Shown here in pieces: positions 1 to 9,027 of a DNA stretch of 64,000 nt; the first letter of the stretch is position 1; each line of letters begins with the position of its first letter. A program made the translations under genes and the position numbers. This DNA is from an uncultured Eisenbergiella sp. Its GTDB lineage: Bacteria > Bacillota > Clostridia > Lachnospirales > Lachnospiraceae. The DNA is taken from positions 1 through 64,000 of the forward strand of contig CAJUEL010000012.1 of NCBI GenBank assembly GCA_910585455.1, in the 5' to 3' direction. The notes under the pieces were generated by a model. That model worked only from the letters and a program-made list of their open reading frames with translations, ran no database searches and had not been told where the DNA came from.

Positions 1-50
1 ACGATGTGGAAATCAAAGAAATTCTAAATGGAGAAAGGAAAAGCGAGAAT

Positions 51-311
51 ATGGAGATCGAATTAAAAGAAACATTATTAAAAGTTGCCGGTCACATAAA
101 TGAAGCGGAAAATATACTGTTAGAAAGCATTGACTATACCCGAAAAGAGGAAGTTCTTGCCGCAATATTATTTTATCAGTATATAGGCGGAAAGGATAAT
201 GATTTTCTGGCAGCACGCAACTACTCCAAAGAGGAAGCAGTGGATGGAATAAAAAAACTGGCAGAGAAACAAGGATATGGTCAAATCAGTTCGCCGCTTA
301 TGGAAACCTAA
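51..311 (+). CDS. Small hypothetical protein at window edge
   Basis: An 86-residue acidic, helical-looking protein of unknown function. The ATG at 51 follows an AAAGGA-like ribosome site with about 10 bases of spacing. The frame stays open to the window start (GTG at 6), so the real start may lie further upstream or outside the window. No transmembrane segment, signal peptide or catalytic motif is visible. It sits in an AT-rich stretch with other mobile-element remnants and ends shortly before a strong terminator-like hairpin at 384-427. I do not recognise the family. Confidence 0.5.
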   Translation: MEIELKETLLKVAGHINEAENILLESIDYTRKEEVLAAILFYQYIGGKDNDFLAARNYSKEEAVDGIKKLAEKQGYGQISSPLMET

Positions 312-383
312 GCATGCGCTATATCTAAAAACAGAATATTGAGTTTGTCGAACCACAATATCAACTGAATACTGCCAGCACAG

Positions 384-430
384 AACCGCTGCTGTATGGG
401 AATTAACATAACCATACAACAGCGGTTTTC
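384..430 (+). terminator. Rho-independent terminator
   Basis: Arms AACCGCTGcTGTATGG (384-399) and CCATACAaCAGCGGTT (412-427) pair along 16 positions with one mismatch around a 12-nt loop. They run into TTTTCTT. The position fits a terminator for the small gene ending at 311. Confidence 0.7.
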
Positions 431-470
431 TTATTTCCGCCAGCTCTATGGAACTTTGCTAACTTTTATA

Positions 471-499
471 TTGACATATTTTTATATTTCCGATAAAAT
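471..499 (+). promoter_or_regulatory. Orphan consensus promoter
   Basis: TTGACA (471-476), a 17-bp spacer and TAAAAT (494-499) make a near-consensus sigma-A promoter on the plus strand. No plus-strand gene follows. Transcription would run antisense into the decayed gene at 535-1170, so the original target was probably lost. Confidence 0.5.
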
Positions 500-534
500 A
501 ATAGCAAGAAGAAGCGAGTTTCTTACCGTACAGC

Positions 535-1170
535 TTATTGCTCAAGCGGCTTATCCGTTTCTTTTTTTATGTTTACCAGATCATAAAGATACAATTTTCC
601 GTCTTGAGCATGGCGGATTAGTAGAACGGCCTGGAATACATTGAACCGCTCCAGCTCCTGATTTTCATTGTAAACGGGAAGTGCAAATTTTGTATCGTAC
701 CGATACCATCCATATTTTGCATCAGAATCATGTTTTTCTTTGAAATTTTCTTTGAATCGTTTTTTAGAAGCAATTTCTATCAGTTCTGGAAGTTCTTGTG
801 CCATATTCGCTTTTGCTTTTGCTAAAGTTCCTTTTAATTTTTTTGTGTAATTTGAACCTGCAAATTTATCAGGCAGATCAGAACCAATATAAATCATATC
901 ACTGGTTTCAATAATGCTATAATATTCTCCAACAAACCGCTTTAGATATTTTTCTACTTCAGACCATTCAATCTTTTGTCTACCTTTAAATATAATGTCA
1001 TTTATGACAACAATTTTGCCACCATCCAAATCATCAATTATGTTTACACTTCTTTCCACTGTGCATCCTCCGTTTATGTATATGCTTTGGTAAGACAATT
1101 CTCTACATTCTAAAATTTTGTATAGTGCTTTTCCACGGATAAGTATAGCAGAAAAGTACTCGTCACTCAA
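535..1170 (-). pseudogene. Truncated mobile-element protein, possible nuclease-like C-terminal domain
   Basis: A 211-codon minus-strand frame that opens at a TTG immediately after an in-frame TAA, with no ribosome site. It is therefore best read as the 3' remnant of a longer gene. The C-terminal half (about residues 85-205) contains IYIGSDLPDKFAGS and a later YGWYRYDTKFALPVYN stretch. From memory these resemble C-terminal domains of large polyvalent proteins on phages and conjugative elements (BECR/RelE-like nuclease folds). That assignment is inference only. AT-rich composition and the neighbouring ORF6N fragment support a mobile origin. Confidence 0.45.
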
Positions 1171-1175
1171 TTAGT

Positions 1176-1580
1176 TTGCGTCAAAATAAAGGATATCCTA
1201 TTATATATTCCGAACTATTTAGATATAAAATAACGTTATCCTTCCATGATTTAGCTATGTTGTATCAAGTGGAAACGAAAGCTCTAAATCGTTCTGTCAA
1301 AAGGAATATCAAAAGGTTTCCTGGAGATTTTTGCTTCCAATTAACTGTAGAAGAATATGAAGTTTTGAGGTGTCAAATTGGCGCCTCAAAAACAAACGCT
1401 GATGAAATATCTGATAATAGAGGTGGAAGAAGATATTTACCATATGTTGATGTTGGAACATTAAATCTTCTTTCCAGGAAAAAAAATGTGGCGGTCGCTG
1501 TATATACTTTGAAACGGAAATATAGGGAGAAGTGGTATGGAGCAAATAATAAAGTGCAAATCTTTAGAAGCAGTTTTTAA
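1176..1580 (+). pseudogene. ORF6N-domain protein, truncated
   Basis: Residues about 20-95 match the ORF6N DNA-binding domain of phage and ICE antirepressor-like proteins: the order HDLAMLYQVETKALNRSVKRN, then RFPGDF.FQLT, a Q.A.SK-like segment and GGRRYLPY is characteristic. In intact members the last motif continues into FTEQG..MLS. Here it degrades into VDVGTLNLLSRKKN and an unrelated tail, so the C-terminal half is missing or shifted. No clear ribosome site precedes it. Together with the gene at 535-1170 it marks a decayed mobile element. Confidence 0.6.
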
Positions 1581-1650
1581 AGATGATAGATTAATACTTG
1601 ATGGACCGTATGAAACTCAAAAATTAGTTTTCCAAAGGAAATGGGCTTGA
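1537..1650 (+). CDS. 37-residue hypothetical ORF
   Basis: ATG at 1537 is preceded by an excellent ribosome site (AGGGAGAAG, 1524-1532). The frame encodes 37 residues ending in QRKWA before TGA. It overlaps the end of the ORF6N fragment. No family recognised. It may be a remnant of the next gene of the same mobile element or a genuine micro-protein. Confidence 0.35.
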   Translation: MEQIIKCKSLEAVFKDDRLILDGPYETQKLVFQRKWA

Positions 1651-1669
1651 CTTTTGCGAGAGGATTTTT

Positions 1670-1943
1670 TACAATAGGAAGAACAGGAAAAGGCTGTGAA
1701 GGTGTCAGTAGCATGCGAAAGTACCGTCCAGAGAGAAGAAGTCATTGGCTGAGAGCTTCTTTCGGTTAAATTTGTGTGTCGAATTTCCCACCGGAGCCGC
1801 CCGGCCGAACAGGAGTTTTCAGTAAGCCGGGACGTACCGGCACGTTACGCCGCAATGAGAGCCTGTCGGAGTGCCGGCAGGAATACGGGTGGTACCGCGG
1901 AAATCATTTTCGTCCCTGGTTTAGTGATAAACCGGGTTTTTTT
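1670..1943 (+). promoter_or_regulatory. T-box leader, phenylalanine-specific (pheST)
   Basis: A classic T-box leader precedes pheS. Stem I begins around CAGAGAGAAG (about 1728) with the conserved GGCTGAGAG. The specifier loop reads GAATTTCCCACC, giving the Phe codon TTC at 1785-1787. The antiterminator T-box core GGGTGGTACCGCGG lies at 1887-1900. The competing terminator is the hairpin CCCTGGTTTA/TAAACCGGG (1914-1936) followed by seven T (1937-1943). Uncharged tRNA-Phe should stabilise the antiterminator and permit pheS transcription. Type is certain; the 5' end and specifier call are slightly less so. Confidence 0.92.
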
Positions 1944-2053
1944 GTGCGTAAAGCGCAGACACATTTTGGGCCGGCAGGGCGCCAGGGGTCTTTGCCCGTC
2001 CGGGAAAGGGCGCGGCAGCCGCGTAGAACTGCCGCTAAAGAGAGGAGCTTATT

Positions 2054-3073
2054 GTGAAAGAAAAACTGGCAAAAATCAGAGAAGAGGTGCTGGGGCAGAT
2101 CGAAGCTTCCCAGAGCCTGGAAAAGCTCAACGAGGTCAGGGTCAGCGCGCTTGGGAAAAAGGGCGCATTGACGGAGCTGTTAAAGGGAATGAAGGATGTT
2201 CTGCCTGCGGACCGTCCGAAGGTCGGACAGATGGTCAATGAAGTGCGCGCTGAAATCGAAAAGGCGCTGGAGGGCGAAAAGGAGAAGCTGGAGGCAGCAC
2301 TGCGGGAGGCGAGACTTGCAAGCGAGGTCATCGACGTCACGCTGCCCGCCAAAAAGAACAAGACCGGACACCGTCATCCCAACACGATCGCGCTGGAAGA
2401 GGTAGAGCGCATTTTCGTAGGGATGGGCTATGAGGTGGTGGAAGGCCCTGAGGTGGAAAAGGACTATTACAATTTTGAGGCGTTAAATATTCCGAAGGAT
2501 CATCCGGCGCGGGACGAGCAGGATACCTTCTATATTAATGATGAGATCGTGCTGCGCACGCAGACCTCTCCGGTGCAGGTGCGCACGATGGAGCAGGGAA
2601 AGCTGCCCATTCGCATGATCGCGCCCGGCAGGGTGTTCCGTTCCGACGAGGTGGATGCGACCCATTCTCCGTCCTTCCATCAGATCGAAGGGCTTGTGAT
2701 CGATAAGCATATCACCTTTGCGGATTTGAAGGGCACGCTGGCACAGTTTGCGAAGGAGCTGTTCGGGGAGGATACAAAGGTGAAGTTCCGTCCCCATCAT
2801 TTCCCCTTTACGGAGCCGAGCGCGGAGGTGGACGTGAGCTGCTTTAAATGCGGCGGGAAGGGCTGCCGTTTCTGCAAGGGCTCCGGCTGGATTGAAATCC
2901 TGGGCTGCGGCATGGTGCATCCGAGAGTGCTGTCCATGAGCGGCATCGATCCGGAGGAATATTCCGGCTTTGCCTTCGGCGTGGGCCTGGAGCGTATTGC
3001 CCTGCTGAAATATGAAATTGACGATATGCGCCTGCTGTACGAAAACGACGAGCGTTTTTTAAAGCAGTTCTAA
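2054..3073 (+). CDS. pheS: Phenylalanyl-tRNA synthetase alpha subunit
   Basis: Catalytic alpha chain of the cytoplasmic alpha2-beta2 enzyme that charges tRNA-Phe. Its 339 residues are the usual length. Residues 1-85 are the N-terminal coiled coil; the class II catalytic core follows. Motif 3 appears as GFAFGVGLERIALL near residues 311-324. Four cysteines at 263, 266, 271 and 274 (CFKCGGKGCRFC) are the insertion seen in many Firmicute PheS proteins. The start is GTG at 2054 behind AGAGGAG. The gene is controlled by the upstream Phe T-box and is followed 213 bp later by pheT. Confidence 0.98.
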   Translation: MKEKLAKIREEVLGQIEASQSLEKLNEVRVSALGKKGALTELLKGMKDVLPADRPKVGQMVNEVRAEIEKALEGEKEKLEAALREARLASEVIDVTLPAKKNKTGHRHPNTIALEEVERIFVGMGYEVVEGPEVEKDYYNFEALNIPKDHPARDEQDTFYINDEIVLRTQTSPVQVRTMEQGKLPIRMIAPGRVFRSDEVDATHSPSFHQIEGLVIDKHITFADLKGTLAQFAKELFGEDTKVKFRPHHFPFTEPSAEVDVSCFKCGGKGCRFCKGSGWIEILGCGMVHPRVLSMSGIDPEEYSGFAFGVGLERIALLKYEIDDMRLLYENDERFLKQF

Positions 3074-3182
3074 AACCGTAATCCGGTCGTTACGATGCAG
3101 ACTGGTCTGAATCGTAACATCTGGTCTGCTGCAGGCAACGGGAAATGGAAGCTTTGCGGCAGCCGTCCGGGATCAGGAGACA

Positions 3183-3238
3183 AGTATGAAAATCAAAGAT
3201 TTTCATACTATTGATTTTTATGTCCGCTAAAGCGGACA
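3183..3238. repeat. Paired hairpins in the pheS-pheT gap
   Basis: Two inverted repeats lie close together: AGTATGAAAATC/GATTTTCATACT (3183-3209) and TGTCCGCT/AGCGGACA (3221-3238). Neither has a T tract, so they are more likely mRNA-processing or spacer elements than terminators. A related TTTATGTCCG...GACA motif recurs at about 56757-56775. Confidence 0.5.
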
Positions 3239-3286
3239 TGGGGTATAAAAATGAGCCGCTCTTTGGCGGCAGAATGAGAGGAAAAC

Positions 3287-5707
3287 ATGAACACAGCATT
3301 ATCCTGGATTAAAGCATATGTGCCAGACCTTTCCTGCACCGATCAGGAATACTTCGATGCGATGACCCTGAGCGGCACGAAGGTGGAGGGCTATGAAAGG
3401 CTGGATAAGAATCTGGAAAAAATTGTGATCGGTCAGATCACCAAAATAGAGCGGCATCCCGACGCGGATAAGCTGATCGTCTGTCAGGTGAATATCGGAA
3501 AAGAGACGATCCAGATCGTGACCGGCGCGCCCAACGTGAAGGAGGGCGACAAGGTGCCGGTGGTTTTGGACGGCGGTAAGGTGGCTGGCGGCCATGACGG
3601 CGGTCCCCTGCCGGAGGCGGGCATCAAAATCAAGGCGGGCAAGCTGCGGGGCGTGGAATCCATGGGCATGATGTGCTCCATCGAGGAGCTGGGAAGCTCC
3701 CGGGACATGTATCCGGAAGCGCCCCAGGACGGCATCTATATATTCCCCCAGGACGCAGAAACCGGTGCGGACGCGGTAGAGGCGTTGGGACTGCGGGACA
3801 CGGTATTTGAGTATGAAATCACCAGCAACCGGGTGGACTGCTACAGCATTCTGGGCATTGCCAGAGAAGCGGCGGCGACCTTCCGGAAGGATTATGTGCC
3901 TCCTGTTGTCACTGTGCACGACAACGGCGAGGATGTGAACGATTATGTATCCGTGGAGGTGAAGGATACGGATCTTTGCTCCCGGTATTGTGCCAGAGTG
4001 TGTAAAAATATCAAAATCGCCCCCAGCCCCCGCTGGATGCAGAGAAGGCTGGCGGCGGCGGGCATCCGCCCCATCAACAATCTGGTGGATATCACCAACT
4101 ATGTGATGGCGGAATACGGACAGCCCATGCACGCCTTTGACCTGGATAAGGTGGCGGGGCACAAGATCATCGTGCGCCGGGCGAAGGACGGAGACACCTT
4201 CCAGACGTTGGACGGGCAGATGCGTAAGCTCGACAGCGAGGTGCTGATGATCTGCGACGCGGAGAAGGAAATCGGCATCGCCGGCATCATGGGCGGAGAG
4301 AATTCCAAAATTACGGATGAGGTAAAGACCGTGCTGTTTGAGGCGGCGACCTTCAACGGACCCAACATCAGAAAGTCCGCGAAGCGCATCGGCATGCGCA
4401 CGGAGGCCTCCGGCATTTTTGAAAAGGGGCTGGACCCGGTCAACGCGGCGGCGGCGATCGACCGTGCCTGCCAGCTGATCGAGGAGCTCGCCTGCGGAGA
4501 AGTGGTGGGCGGCATGGTGGACGTGTGCGAGCCGATCGCACCCCTGCGCCATATTCCCTTTGAGCCGGAAAAAATCAACCGTTTTCTGGGAACAGAGGTC
4601 TCCAGAGAAGAAATGCTTTCCATTTTTAAAATGCTGGAGCTTTCTTATGATGAAACGGCCAATGAAATCGAGATCCCTTCCTTCCGGCAGGATCTGGAGG
4701 GATTTGCGGATATTGCGGAGGAGGTGGCTCGGTTTTTCGGCTATGACAAAATTCCCACCACGCTTCCTTCCGGAGAGGCGACCGCAGGAAAGATTTCCTT
4801 CAAGGGCAGAATCGAGGAAATCGCGCGGGATGTGGCGGAATACTGCGGCTTTTCCCAGGGCATGTGCTACTCCTTTGAAAGCCCGAAGGTGTTCGATAAG
4901 CTGCTGCTTTCCAAAGACAGCGCGCTGCGCAGTGCGGTGACGATTTCCAATCCGTTAGGAGAGGATTATTCCATCATGCGCACCACTCCCTTAAACGGCA
5001 TGCTCACCAGCCTTGCGACCAACTATAACCGCAGAAACAAGGATGTACGCCTCTATGAGCTGGGCAACATTTACCTGCCCAAAGCCCTGCCGCTTACAGA
5101 GCTGCCCGACGAGCGCATGCAGTTTACGCTGGGCTTTTACGGGGAAGGGGACTTCTTTGCCATGAAGGGCGTGGTGGAGGAATTTTTAGAGCATGTGGGC
5201 ATGAAAAAGAAGCCCTCCTACGATCCGAAGGCTGGACTGTCCTTTTTGCATCCCGGCAGACAGGCGAATGTGGTCTATGATAAAAAGGTGATCGGCTATC
5301 TGGGCGAGGTGCATCCGAAGGTGGCGGACAATTACAACATCGGCACGCGGGTATATGTGGCGGTGCTGGATATGCCGCAGATTGTGGAAGTATCGACCTT
5401 TGACCGCAAATACGAGGGCATTGCGAAATACCCGTCCGTGACCCGGGATATCAGCATGGTAGTGCCGAAGGATGTGCTGGTAGGAGAGATCGAGGCGATG
5501 ATCGCACAAAGAGGCGGCAAGATCCTGGAAAGCTACGCGCTGTTTGACATTTATGAGGGCGCGCAGATTCAGGAGGGGTATAAATCCGTCGCGTATTCGA
5601 TCACCTTCCGCGCAAAGGACAGGACGCTGGAGGATGTAGATATTACGGCTGCCATGAAGAAAATACTCAATGGCCTGGAGAGTCTTGGAATCATGCTCAG
5701 GGCATAA
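3287..5707 (+). CDS. pheT: Phenylalanyl-tRNA synthetase beta subunit
   Basis: Beta chain of phenylalanyl-tRNA synthetase, 806 residues, the full bacterial length. Domain order is as expected: an OB-fold tRNA-binding domain at about 40-150, the B3/B4 editing domain at about 200-370, the B5 domain at about 405-480, the catalytic-like core, and a C-terminal ferredoxin-like anticodon-binding domain (about 712-806, beginning near YPSVTRDISMVV). The beta chain supplies tRNA recognition and Tyr-tRNA editing. ATG at 3287 follows AGAGGAAAAC. It forms the T-box-controlled operon with pheS. Confidence 0.98.
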   Translation: MNTALSWIKAYVPDLSCTDQEYFDAMTLSGTKVEGYERLDKNLEKIVIGQITKIERHPDADKLIVCQVNIGKETIQIVTGAPNVKEGDKVPVVLDGGKVAGGHDGGPLPEAGIKIKAGKLRGVESMGMMCSIEELGSSRDMYPEAPQDGIYIFPQDAETGADAVEALGLRDTVFEYEITSNRVDCYSILGIAREAAATFRKDYVPPVVTVHDNGEDVNDYVSVEVKDTDLCSRYCARVCKNIKIAPSPRWMQRRLAAAGIRPINNLVDITNYVMAEYGQPMHAFDLDKVAGHKIIVRRAKDGDTFQTLDGQMRKLDSEVLMICDAEKEIGIAGIMGGENSKITDEVKTVLFEAATFNGPNIRKSAKRIGMRTEASGIFEKGLDPVNAAAAIDRACQLIEELACGEVVGGMVDVCEPIAPLRHIPFEPEKINRFLGTEVSREEMLSIFKMLELSYDETANEIEIPSFRQDLEGFADIAEEVARFFGYDKIPTTLPSGEATAGKISFKGRIEEIARDVAEYCGFSQGMCYSFESPKVFDKLLLSKDSALRSAVTISNPLGEDYSIMRTTPLNGMLTSLATNYNRRNKDVRLYELGNIYLPKALPLTELPDERMQFTLGFYGEGDFFAMKGVVEEFLEHVGMKKKPSYDPKAGLSFLHPGRQANVVYDKKVIGYLGEVHPKVADNYNIGTRVYVAVLDMPQIVEVSTFDRKYEGIAKYPSVTRDISMVVPKDVLVGEIEAMIAQRGGKILESYALFDIYEGAQIQEGYKSVAYSITFRAKDRTLEDVDITAAMKKILNGLESLGIMLRA

Positions 5708-5745
5708 AGCGTTACAGGGCAGACAGGCCGGGAGCGTTATCCCAG

Positions 5746-5784
5746 GTTACAGGAAACGACAATCTTTTTGCCGTTTCCTGTAAC
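5746..5784. repeat. Intergenic hairpin element, copy 1
   Basis: GTTACAGGAAACG (5746-5758) pairs perfectly with CGTTTCCTGTAAC (5772-5784). The central 31 nt recur at 12770-12804 with only two differences, so this is a member of a dispersed repeat family rather than a chance terminator. Confidence 0.7.
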
Positions 5785-5807
5785 AATGGACCTGCTTTGA
5801 AAGGAGC

Positions 5808-6104
5808 ATGGCGATCAACATGGAGACAAACCCCTTTTTGACCGGACCGATCAATAATGAAGTGGATTTTTGCCGCGCATATGATTTGGATACGAAACGA
5901 AATATAGAAAAGATTTTGACTGAAAATCAGATATTCTATTTCTGCAGGTTTGAGGACAGAGGTTTTTTATGGCGCCTGTTTCATCCGGGTCAGAGCAGTG
6001 CGTGCGTGTTTCGCATTCATGACAGAGAGGTGGACCGGGCGAGGGAGCTTTTGCGTTCTGTGCTCGGAGAGAGCAATCATCATAAAAAGGAGGGAAAAAA
6101 GTGA
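5808..6104 (+). CDS. Small hypothetical protein upstream of M18 aminopeptidase
   Basis: A 98-residue soluble protein. Its centre (FYFCRFEDRGFLWRLFHPGQ) and C-terminal helix (DREVDRARELLRSVLGE) suggest a compact alpha/beta fold like small DUF2007-type signal-transducing proteins, but I cannot assign it. The start is ambiguous: AAAGGAG at 5800-5806 is too close to the ATG at 5808 and rather far from the ATG at 5820. It overlaps the next gene through TGATG (6102-6106), so the two are translationally coupled. Confidence 0.65.
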   Translation: MAINMETNPFLTGPINNEVDFCRAYDLDTKRNIEKILTENQIFYFCRFEDRGFLWRLFHPGQSSACVFRIHDREVDRARELLRSVLGESNHHKKEGKK

Positions 6105-7489
6105 TGGAACGGAAAAATGCATGGAAGGAATATGATGAACAGAAGGTGGCGGCGGTGGACGCGCTCGCAAGGGAGTATATGGACTTTCTGGATCACGGAA
6201 AGACCGAGCGGGAGTGCGTGGACACGGTCGTCAACATGGTGGAAAAGGAAGGCTACCGTGAGCTCGCCGCATTGGTGAAGGAGGGGGCTAAGCTCTCTGC
6301 CGGAGACAAGGTGTACGCGGTGCTGATGAACAAGACGATCGTGCTGTTCCAGATGGGCACAAAGCCCATGGCGGAGGGCATGAACATCCTGGGCGCGCAC
6401 ATCGATTCCCCGCGGCTTGACATCAAGCAAAATCCCTTGTATGAGGAGGCGGATTTTGCGCTGTTAGACACCCACTATTACGGCGGCGTGAAAAAATACC
6501 AGTGGGTAACGCTGCCGCTTTCGCTGCACGGCGTAGTCGCCAAAAAGGACGGTACCATCGTGGAGGTCAATGTGGGAGAAAATGAGGAGGATCCGGTATT
6601 TTTCATCTCCGATCTGCTGCCCCATCTGGCTCACGAGCAGATGGAGAAAAAGGCATCCAAGGTGATCGAGGGAGAAGCGCTGGACATCATTATCGGCAGC
6701 AGACCGCTGGCAGGTGAGGAGAAGGACGCGGTCAAAGCGGGCGTGTTAAAGCTTTTGAAGGAAAGCTATGACATTGAGGAAGAGGATTTTATTTCCGCCG
6801 AGCTGGAAGTGGTGCCTGCGGGAAAGGCGCGGGAAGCGGGCTTTGATAGAAGCATGATTTTAAGCTACGGGCAGGACGACAGAGTCTGCGCTTATACATC
6901 CTTAAAGGCGATGCTGGAGATCGGACAGACTGAGCGTACGGCCTGCTGCATCCTGGTGGACAAGGAGGAGATCGGCAGCGTGGGCGCTACCGGTATGCGT
7001 TCCCGCTTCTTTGAAAACACGGTGGCGGAGGTGATGGCGCTTACCGGGGAATATACGGAGCTGAATGTCAGAAGATGCCTGGCGGCATCCAACATGCTTT
7101 CTTCGGATGTGAGCGCCGCTTTTGACCCGTCTCACGCATCCGCTTTTGAAAAGAAAAATGCCGCTTTCTTCGGAAGAGGCATGGTGTTCAACAAATTCAC
7201 AGGTTCCGGCGGAAAGGGCGGCTCTAACGATGCGAACGCGGAGTTTGTCGCGCATATCCGCGCCATCATGGAAGGCGCCGGTGTGGCGTATCAGACCGCG
7301 GAGCTTGGAAAGGTCGATGTGGGCGGCGGCGGAACGATCGCCTATGTGCTCGCGCTGTACGGCATGCAGGTGATTGACTGCGGCATCGCCGTGCTTTCCA
7401 TGCACGCGCCCTGGGAGGCGACCAGCAAGGCGGATATTTATGAGACCAAATGCGGTTATGTGGCATTTCTGGAAAAAGCCTGCATGTAA
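6104..7489 (+). CDS. M18 family aminopeptidase
   Basis: Cytoplasmic zinc-dependent aminopeptidase of the M18 (aspartyl aminopeptidase/PepC) family, removing N-terminal, often acidic, residues from peptides. Dinuclear metal-site motifs are visible: LGAHIDSPRLD (His99), DKEEIGSVGATGM and the C-terminal LSMHAPWEATSK. The 461-residue length is normal for this clostridial branch. ATG at 6104 is preferred because AGGAGGG (6088-6094) sits 9 bases upstream and the start overlaps the previous stop; GTG at 6101 is the alternative. Confidence 0.93.
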   Translation: MERKNAWKEYDEQKVAAVDALAREYMDFLDHGKTERECVDTVVNMVEKEGYRELAALVKEGAKLSAGDKVYAVLMNKTIVLFQMGTKPMAEGMNILGAHIDSPRLDIKQNPLYEEADFALLDTHYYGGVKKYQWVTLPLSLHGVVAKKDGTIVEVNVGENEEDPVFFISDLLPHLAHEQMEKKASKVIEGEALDIIIGSRPLAGEEKDAVKAGVLKLLKESYDIEEEDFISAELEVVPAGKAREAGFDRSMILSYGQDDRVCAYTSLKAMLEIGQTERTACCILVDKEEIGSVGATGMRSRFFENTVAEVMALTGEYTELNVRRCLAASNMLSSDVSAAFDPSHASAFEKKNAAFFGRGMVFNKFTGSGGKGGSNDANAEFVAHIRAIMEGAGVAYQTAELGKVDVGGGGTIAYVLALYGMQVIDCGIAVLSMHAPWEATSKADIYETKCGYVAFLEKACM

Positions 7490-7561
7490 AAATGCGGCGG
7501 TTTGAACATGGATGCTCCTGCAGGCATGTTGACTGTGGGGCACTGTGTGAATATGGATAAA

Positions 7562-7611
7562 AACAGGCATTCGTCCCGTCAGGAAACGGTTTTGACGGAC
7601 GAATGCCTGTT
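7562..7611. terminator. Long hairpin after the aminopeptidase gene
   Basis: AACAGGCATTCGTCC and GGACGAATGCCTGTT form a 15-bp perfect stem around a 20-nt loop. There is no T tract on either side, so it may act as a 3'-end stabiliser or a factor-dependent terminator. Confidence 0.5.
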
Positions 7612-7757
7612 GTGACAGACGTGTAATGATTCAGAACAGGCCAAACTGTCACGCACAAGCCGCATATCCGCATGGAAGCGGTTATCTGGTTGTTTACTTG
7701 ATGATAAGAAATGCGCTTTATGACGCACACGAAAACAGAATGGGAGAGGACGGACAG

Positions 7758-8828
7758 ATGCCGGAAGAAACAATCAATCAGGAACAGAACAGGGCGGCAG
7801 GCCTTCGGACAGCGGACTATTATTTTGACCTGCCCAAAGAGCTGATCGCGCAGGATCCCCTCGCAGACCGGTCTTCCTCCCGGATGCTCATGCTGGACCG
7901 CGGGACCGGGGCGGTGGAGCATCATGGCTTTGCGGATATCGTCAGGTATGTAAGGCCGGGCGACTGTCTGGTTTTGAACAATACGAAGGTGATTCCCGCC
8001 CGCTTGCTGGGCACGAAGGCGGACACGGGTGCGGCGGTCGAGATTTTGCTGTTAAAGCAAAGGGAACAGGACGTGTGGGAGGCGCTGGTGCGTCCGGGCA
8101 AAAAGCTCCGTCCCGGCGCGGCGGTCATTTTCGGGGATGGCAGGCTGCGCGCCGAGATCCTGGATGTGGTGGAGGAGGGAAACCGGCTGGTGCGCTTTTT
8201 TTACCAGGGCATCTGGGAGGAAATTCTGGACAGCCTGGGGGAAATGCCCCTGCCGCCCTACATCACCCACAGGCTCGCCGACAAAAACCGATACCAGACT
8301 GTCTATGCCAGATATGAGGGCTCGGCGGCGGCGCCCACGGCGGGGCTGCATTTTACGGATGAGCTGCTTGCAAAATTGCAGGGCATGGGCGTAGAGCTTG
8401 CTTATGTGACCCTGCATGTGGGCCTGGGCACCTTCCGGCCTGTGAAGGTGGAGAATGTGCGGGAGCATCACATGCACACGGAGCGCTATCAGGTGACCCG
8501 GGAGGCCGCCGACAAAATCAATCGCGCCAAAGAAAACGGGCATCGGGTGATCTGCGTGGGCACCACGAGCTGCCGCACGGTGGAGAGCGCCGCCGGTGAG
8601 GACGGACGCTTAAGAGCCTGTGGCGGGGATACGGATATTTTCATTTATCCGGGCTATCGTTTTAAGGTGATGGACGGGCTTATCACCAACTTCCATCTGC
8701 CGGAATCCACGCTGCTGATGCTGGTTTCCGCCTTTGCGGGCAGGGAACATGTGCTGGCGGCATATGAAGAGGCGGTGCGGGAGCGGTATCGGTTTTTCTC
8801 CTTTGGGGATTGTATGCTCATTCGATAA
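7758..8828 (+). CDS. queA: S-adenosylmethionine:tRNA ribosyltransferase-isomerase
   Basis: QueA transfers and isomerises the ribosyl part of SAM onto 7-aminomethyl-7-deazaguanine in tRNA, making epoxyqueuosine. Family motifs are clear: YYFDLPKELIAQ.P at the N-terminus, LVLNNTKVIPARL, AAPTAGLHFT, LHVGLGTFRPV, GTTSCRTVES and GLITNFHLPESTLLMLVSAF. ATG at 7758 follows GGGAGAGG by 8 bases and gives 356 residues, near the family norm. The frame is open further upstream but that extension has no family similarity. No tgt follows in this window. Confidence 0.95.
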   Translation: MPEETINQEQNRAAGLRTADYYFDLPKELIAQDPLADRSSSRMLMLDRGTGAVEHHGFADIVRYVRPGDCLVLNNTKVIPARLLGTKADTGAAVEILLLKQREQDVWEALVRPGKKLRPGAAVIFGDGRLRAEILDVVEEGNRLVRFFYQGIWEEILDSLGEMPLPPYITHRLADKNRYQTVYARYEGSAAAPTAGLHFTDELLAKLQGMGVELAYVTLHVGLGTFRPVKVENVREHHMHTERYQVTREAADKINRAKENGHRVICVGTTSCRTVESAAGEDGRLRACGGDTDIFIYPGYRFKVMDGLITNFHLPESTLLMLVSAFAGREHVLAAYEEAVRERYRFFSFGDCMLIR

Positions 8829-8973
8829 AAACCGAAAATGTACTTTTGTGAAGTGAAAATTTTGATAAAAAAGCAGTATTAAGTCCATACGAACAAAGAG
8901 TACTGTTTTGTACAGTTATAAAAAGAGCAAAAGGGGTTTGAATTCAAAAAATTTCAAATCTCTTTTATTTTTA

Positions 8974-9003
8974 TTGACGTATGAGAGCTTATAAGCTATC
9001 ATA
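8974..9003 (+). promoter_or_regulatory. higBA promoter with overlapping palindromic operator
   Basis: TTGACG (8974-8979), a 17-bp spacer and TATCAT (8997-9002) form the promoter. A 24-bp palindrome with one mismatched pair (8980-9003, core AGCTTATAAGCT) covers the spacer and -10. This is where a HigA-type antitoxin would bind to repress its own operon. Confidence 0.7.
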
Positions 9004-9027
9004 TAGTCAGATAAAGGAGATAGTAGA

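Noticed and set aside
3299..4552. 417-codon minus-strand frame
   Set aside because: Complement of pheT; composition is antisense-like and there is no ribosome site or domain.
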